64,000 bases of DNA from Chamaelirium japonicum (Eukaryota; Streptophyta; Magnoliopsida; Liliales; Melanthiaceae). Of this stretch, positions 61,030 through 64,000 are shown piece by piece. The position numbers and the translations under genes are program-made. Location: the NCBI GenBank assembly GCA_947650365.1, contig OX393550.1:67077744-67141743 (forward strand). The letters run 5' to 3'. The notes below the pieces were generated by a model. It had not been told where the DNA came from, searched no databases, and saw only the letters and a list, made by a program, of their open reading frames with translations. How positions within the stretch are numbered: position 1 is the stretch's first letter; each line of letters opens with the position of its first letter.

Positions 61030-61640
61030 AGCCGGCCTCCGCCCTCGCGATCAGCTCGCACGTGGAAGAGGTCGCCCGTGGCTAGCACCCACAGCTCGCC
61101 TGGAGCTCACCCTGACCGCATGCGATTAGCTTGCACGTGGAAGAGGTCGCCCGTGGTTGGCGCCCACAGCTCGCCCGAAGCTCACCCTGACCGCACGCGA
61201 TCATCTCGCACGCGAAAAAAGGTCACCCCACAGCTCGCCTGGAGCTCACCCTGACTACGCGATCATCTCGCACGCGGAAGAGGTCACCCATGGCTGGCGC
61301 CTACAGCTCGCCCAGAGCTCACCCTGACCGCACGCGGAAGAGGTCGTCGGTGGTTGGCGCTCACAGCTCGCCCGGAGCTTACCCTGATTGCATGAGATTA
61401 GCTCGCACGCGGATGAGGTCACCCGTGGTTGGCGCCCACACCTTGCCCGGTGCTTACCCTGACCGCATGCGATCAGCTCGTACACGGAAGAGGTCGCCCA
61501 TGCTGGCGCACACAACTTGCCTGGAGCTTACCCTGACCGCTGCGATCAGCTCGCACGCGGAAAAGGTCCCCCGTGGTTGGCGCCCACAGCTCGCCCTTAC
61601 TGCACGCGGAAGAGGTTACCCGTGGCTAACGCCCTCTTGT
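61030..61640. repeat. 75-bp tandem repeat
   Basis: About eight units of 75 bp (61049, 61124, 61199 and so on), some shortened: GATCAGCTCGCACGCGGAAG, then AGGTCGCCCGTGGTTGGCGC, then CCACAGCTCGCCCGGAGC and TCACCCTGACCGCACGC. The period is divisible by three, so open frames run through on both strands without real coding evidence. Confidence 0.92.
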
Positions 61641-62240
61641 AGTAGCGGATCGTTACGTCCCTTGAACATGACATCATCTCCCTCGAGGTCTCATTCATGT
61701 GGTACTATGGGCCACAGCTCGCCCGATCATGTAACAGCGAAGGAGTTCGCCTTCTTGTCCGCAGAGGCCGCCTACAGTAAGGTGATACCAAATCGACAGA
61801 TGTTACCATCCCCATGGAAGTACGTGGACAACTACGAGCCACATGAGCCGGCTAGAGTCGGTCTAGAACATCCCAGATTGGAGCCTTCTAGAATGTCCAC
61901 TTGGCACGGACAAGACCGGTGTGTCCCCCCGCCACCACCTGGTAGGCTAAACGACAAAGGCCATTAAAGGTCCATATGGGATGGCACGTGAAGGTATAAA
62001 AGGTGCGGGAAAGAGCGGCCGCGTGTCGAACTCTGGCGGTCTACAAAAGGTTTATAAAGGCATGATCCCTGGCTCCAAAGTACAGGTTCGAAATTCAGAA
62101 ATCCTGACAATTTCCGACTACTACAGCTCTCCCTTATTCGAACCTTCATTGACTTGACCGTCGGAGGGTATGCGCTCCCACGGAGCCAACCGTTCTCACG
62201 TTTTCCTTGCCTTGCAGGTCGAGCACCCGAGCCAGTGAGA
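61640..62240 (+). mobile_element. Gypsy-type LTR end, Tat-like
   Basis: A TATAAAA box at 61995-62001, then a leader, then at 62150-62235 the phrase TTGACTTGACCGTCGGAGGG ... CCGTTCTCACGTTTTCCTTGCCTTGCAGGTCGAGC. ACTTGA-CGTCGGAGGG followed by TTGCAGGTC is a recurrent text in the LTR ends of Tat-type (RIRE2-like) plant gypsy elements. The 75-bp repeat probably belongs to the same element. No coding part remains here. Confidence 0.55.
61995..62001 (+). promoter_or_regulatory. TATA box of the Tat-like LTR
   Basis: AAGGTATAAAAGGTGCGGG, a standard LTR core promoter text, 60-100 bp before the transcript-start-like region. Confidence 0.55.
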
Positions 62241-62574
62241 TTCCTTAGTCAAGATAAATTTGTCCGACTTGAAGACAAGTTCGTAGCCCTTCTTGTTTAG
62301 TATTACTCGAGATCAGATTCTTTTAGATGTCTGGGACATGCAGCACTTCACAGAAGTTTCCTAGAAGTGAACTATAGGATCACGATTTCTTTCCCAAGAG
62401 AGTTAGTTATCTATGGTCAGGATGACCGGAACAAGGGGTGGTCAAAAGACCAAAATGGGCAGCCAATGGGAGCCTAGGCTTTGTCCACCCTATTTTTTAC
62501 CGGGTGTACAAAATCGCACTCAGCGGGCTGACCCCAACCCACGGATCCATCGGGAGAGTTGAATTTCCCGTCGG

Positions 62575-62580
62575 TATATA
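62575..62580 (+). promoter_or_regulatory. Probable TATA box of the gene starting at 62701
   Basis: GGTATATACAATC lies 125 bp upstream of the ATG, followed by a GC-rich leader with CCGCC words. This is a plausible plant core promoter. Confidence 0.4.
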
Positions 62581-62700
62581 CAATCAACAGCTTCCAGCGA
62601 ATCAAAGCCGCCGGCTCCCCACCCTCCTTTCTCCCCGAGACGGATCGCCGCCTTGTTCGAGTCGTTTTGGGTTATTGTGAGGAGGAGCCGCCGCCGGGCG

Positions 62701-62739
62701 ATGGCGGAAGCCGAGCAGAAACCCCTATCCCTAGCTGAG
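62701..62739 (+). CDS. Probable first coding exon of a gene leaving the window
   Basis: ATGGCGGAAGCC starts in a strong context (GGGCGATGGCG) after a GC-rich leader. The reading frame MAEAEQKPLSLAE runs 13 codons to a GAG|GTACTC donor (phase 0). The following sequence is T-rich and intron-like to the window end, so the next exon must lie beyond 64000. The peptide is too short to name a family. The main doubt is that a 13-codon exon can occur by chance; the GC-rich leader, start context and donor together favour a real gene. Confidence 0.5.
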
Positions 62740-64000
62740 GTACTCTCTCCTTAGCTCCCCGTGGCTCTTGAAATTTCGATTTTGTTTCCTTTAAAAAAAA
62801 AGAAAAAATCTGCCTCTGGATTCTTTCACCACTTGTCCCTGCGCCTTTGATGAATCAGATTCTTTTGTTGCAGATCTGATTAATCCCATATCCTTTTTTG
62901 TTTTTTTTCATGATTTATTTCAGTAGATCTTGTTGGAAAGTTTCGTTTTTTTCATGATTTTTTTCATGATTTTTTTCAGTAGATTCTTTTGACAGGTTGG
63001 ATGGTGGGGTTATAGGTGGTCACTATATGATCTACGGATACCTTTACAAGTTTGATGTATTCTTTTCAGACACATGGGTTTGATAGAAGCTATAAGCTTC
63101 ACTAATTTTAGGAGCATTTAATATATAATCTGCTCACATTTTGACCACATGTATAAGACACCTAGATATGTATAATTTGAAGTATTTTTCGTGTACCTGA
63201 TCGTAGTACAATGTGTATTCCAAAGCATAGATTAGATCATAGTTGTCAAGACGTCAAGGCAAGGCTAGGCTCCCGGAGGGAGCTTAGGAGCCTAGGCGCG
63301 TCTAGACGTGGCCTTATGTGCATAGGCGTGGCCTCTAGGCACGGGTATATATGTAGAGTCTATATTTGCAGGTGTATATATACATAGGCAGCAATATAAC
63401 ACCTTACTAATATAAAATTGAGAATATTATAGTCAAATGCATGCAACACAATGCCACATACTTAGTATAAACAACAAAAGGAACGAAGAGAATACAAACA
63501 CTTACTAACATGAATTGAGCAAATTCTAATCAAATACATGCAACACAATGAACACATAGTATAAACAAGTATACAACAACAAAATGAACAAAGAAGATAT
63601 GGGCGGGTTGGGTTTTACTTTAAAAAAAATCTAAAAATCAATGTCTAAAACTAGGCGTGCGCCTAGCCTACCTAGACTGCCGCTTAGTGATTTTTGCCTA
63701 GGCTCACTGGGCCTTAGTTGTCTCCGAGCACCTAGGCACGTGCCTTGACAACTATAAATTACATGTAGTCATGTCCTAAATTGGAGAAGGCTAACTACTA
63801 TACTCGAATCTTAGATAGCGTTGGTATTCATAAGCTTTTGCTGTTTTTTTAATAATTTATTTCTCTTAATTTGGTTGTTTCTGCTAATGAAAGTAGCCCA
63901 TAGGGATAATAGGGTATAGTTCCTCCTTTCCTTTTAATGGAATTGTGCAATCACCACCAACAGTCACACAGTGAAAAACAAAATAGCCAATATGGTGTTA
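62740..64000. other. Intron-like AT/T-rich sequence
   Basis: T-rich text with TTCATGATTTTTTTCAT repeats (62900-62980) typical of plant first introns, then a foldback element and more AT-rich DNA. No exon is recognisable up to the window edge. Confidence 0.4.
63240..63754. mobile_element. Foldback MITE, TAGTTGTCAAG ends
   Basis: A 515-bp element with inverted ends TAGTTGTCAAGACGTCAAGGC and TAGTTGTCAAGGCACGTGCC, and subterminal GCCTAGGCG/CGCCTAGGC text on both sides. Such TAG(T)GTTGTCAAGGCG ends occur in plant hAT-like MITEs, but no intact 8-bp duplication is visible, so it is older or of another class. It lies in the intron of the gene starting at 62701. Confidence 0.7.

Overview
This window is nuclear DNA of a flowering plant. 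The evidence is a 14-3-3 gene with plant-type exon borders, the first two exons of a plant SnRK2 kinase, Cassandra-type LTRs carrying 5S rRNA sequence, and a dense load of Ty3/gypsy, Ty1/copia, hAT, Mutator and PIF/Harbinger repeats. The GC-rich, CpG-rich first exon of the 14-3-3 gene hints at a monocot, but this is inference. No prokaryotic, organellar or viral gene set is present, and I saw no tRNA gene.

Layout. 1-1691 and 13605-14450 are two halves of old LTR-type sequence with tandem repeats, split by a very young, nearly whole Ty3/gypsy Del/Tekay element (1697-13599) with 3,528-bp LTRs and the target duplication GACGC. 14769-19150 holds short copia-type LTR pieces and a reverse-strand copia relic. 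19434-22693 is an unusual composite insertion with inverted GATACG-rich ends. It contains minisatellite, an LTR-like promoter and a Cassandra solo LTR. 22694-24180 is C-rich low complexity and an LTR-like relic. 24463-25331 holds a gene fragment and the 5' exons of a SnRK2 kinase (minus strand). 26000-33251 is decayed LTR sequence, mostly one forward copia relic. 34280-38556 is the one complete multi-exon host gene, a 14-3-3 protein, whose second intron (3.26 kb) is a sink for small DNA transposons. Its 3' flank carries a tRNA-derived SINE interrupted by a hAT MITE, then a Mutator-type hairpin MITE. 40200-42100 holds LTR relics. 42830-43345 (minus) is a small intronless gene with a CxxHP...GVCPxCLRERL motif, whose leader is a GA microsatellite. 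43670-50000 is rich in MITEs, including one hAT MITE inside another. 50297-53675 is a pair of direct repeats around GC-rich tandem arrays. 54669-62240 is SSR, decayed copia relics, a 75-bp tandem array and a gypsy-type LTR end. At 62701 a new gene appears to start and runs off the window.

How things work together. The host genes (SnRK2 5' end, 14-3-3, the small CLRERL gene, and the gene starting at 62701) sit as islands in repeats. 14-3-3 proteins read phosphosites made by kinases of the SnRK group, and both the SnRK2 and 14-3-3 upstream regions hold a CACGTG box, but nothing shows that the neighbourhood is functional. The clearest structural results are the dated insertions: exact target duplications are visible for the Tekay element, the Cassandra LTR, five of the six hAT MITEs (the sixth has one mismatch in 8 bp), one SINE, one Mutator-type MITE and one PIF-type MITE.
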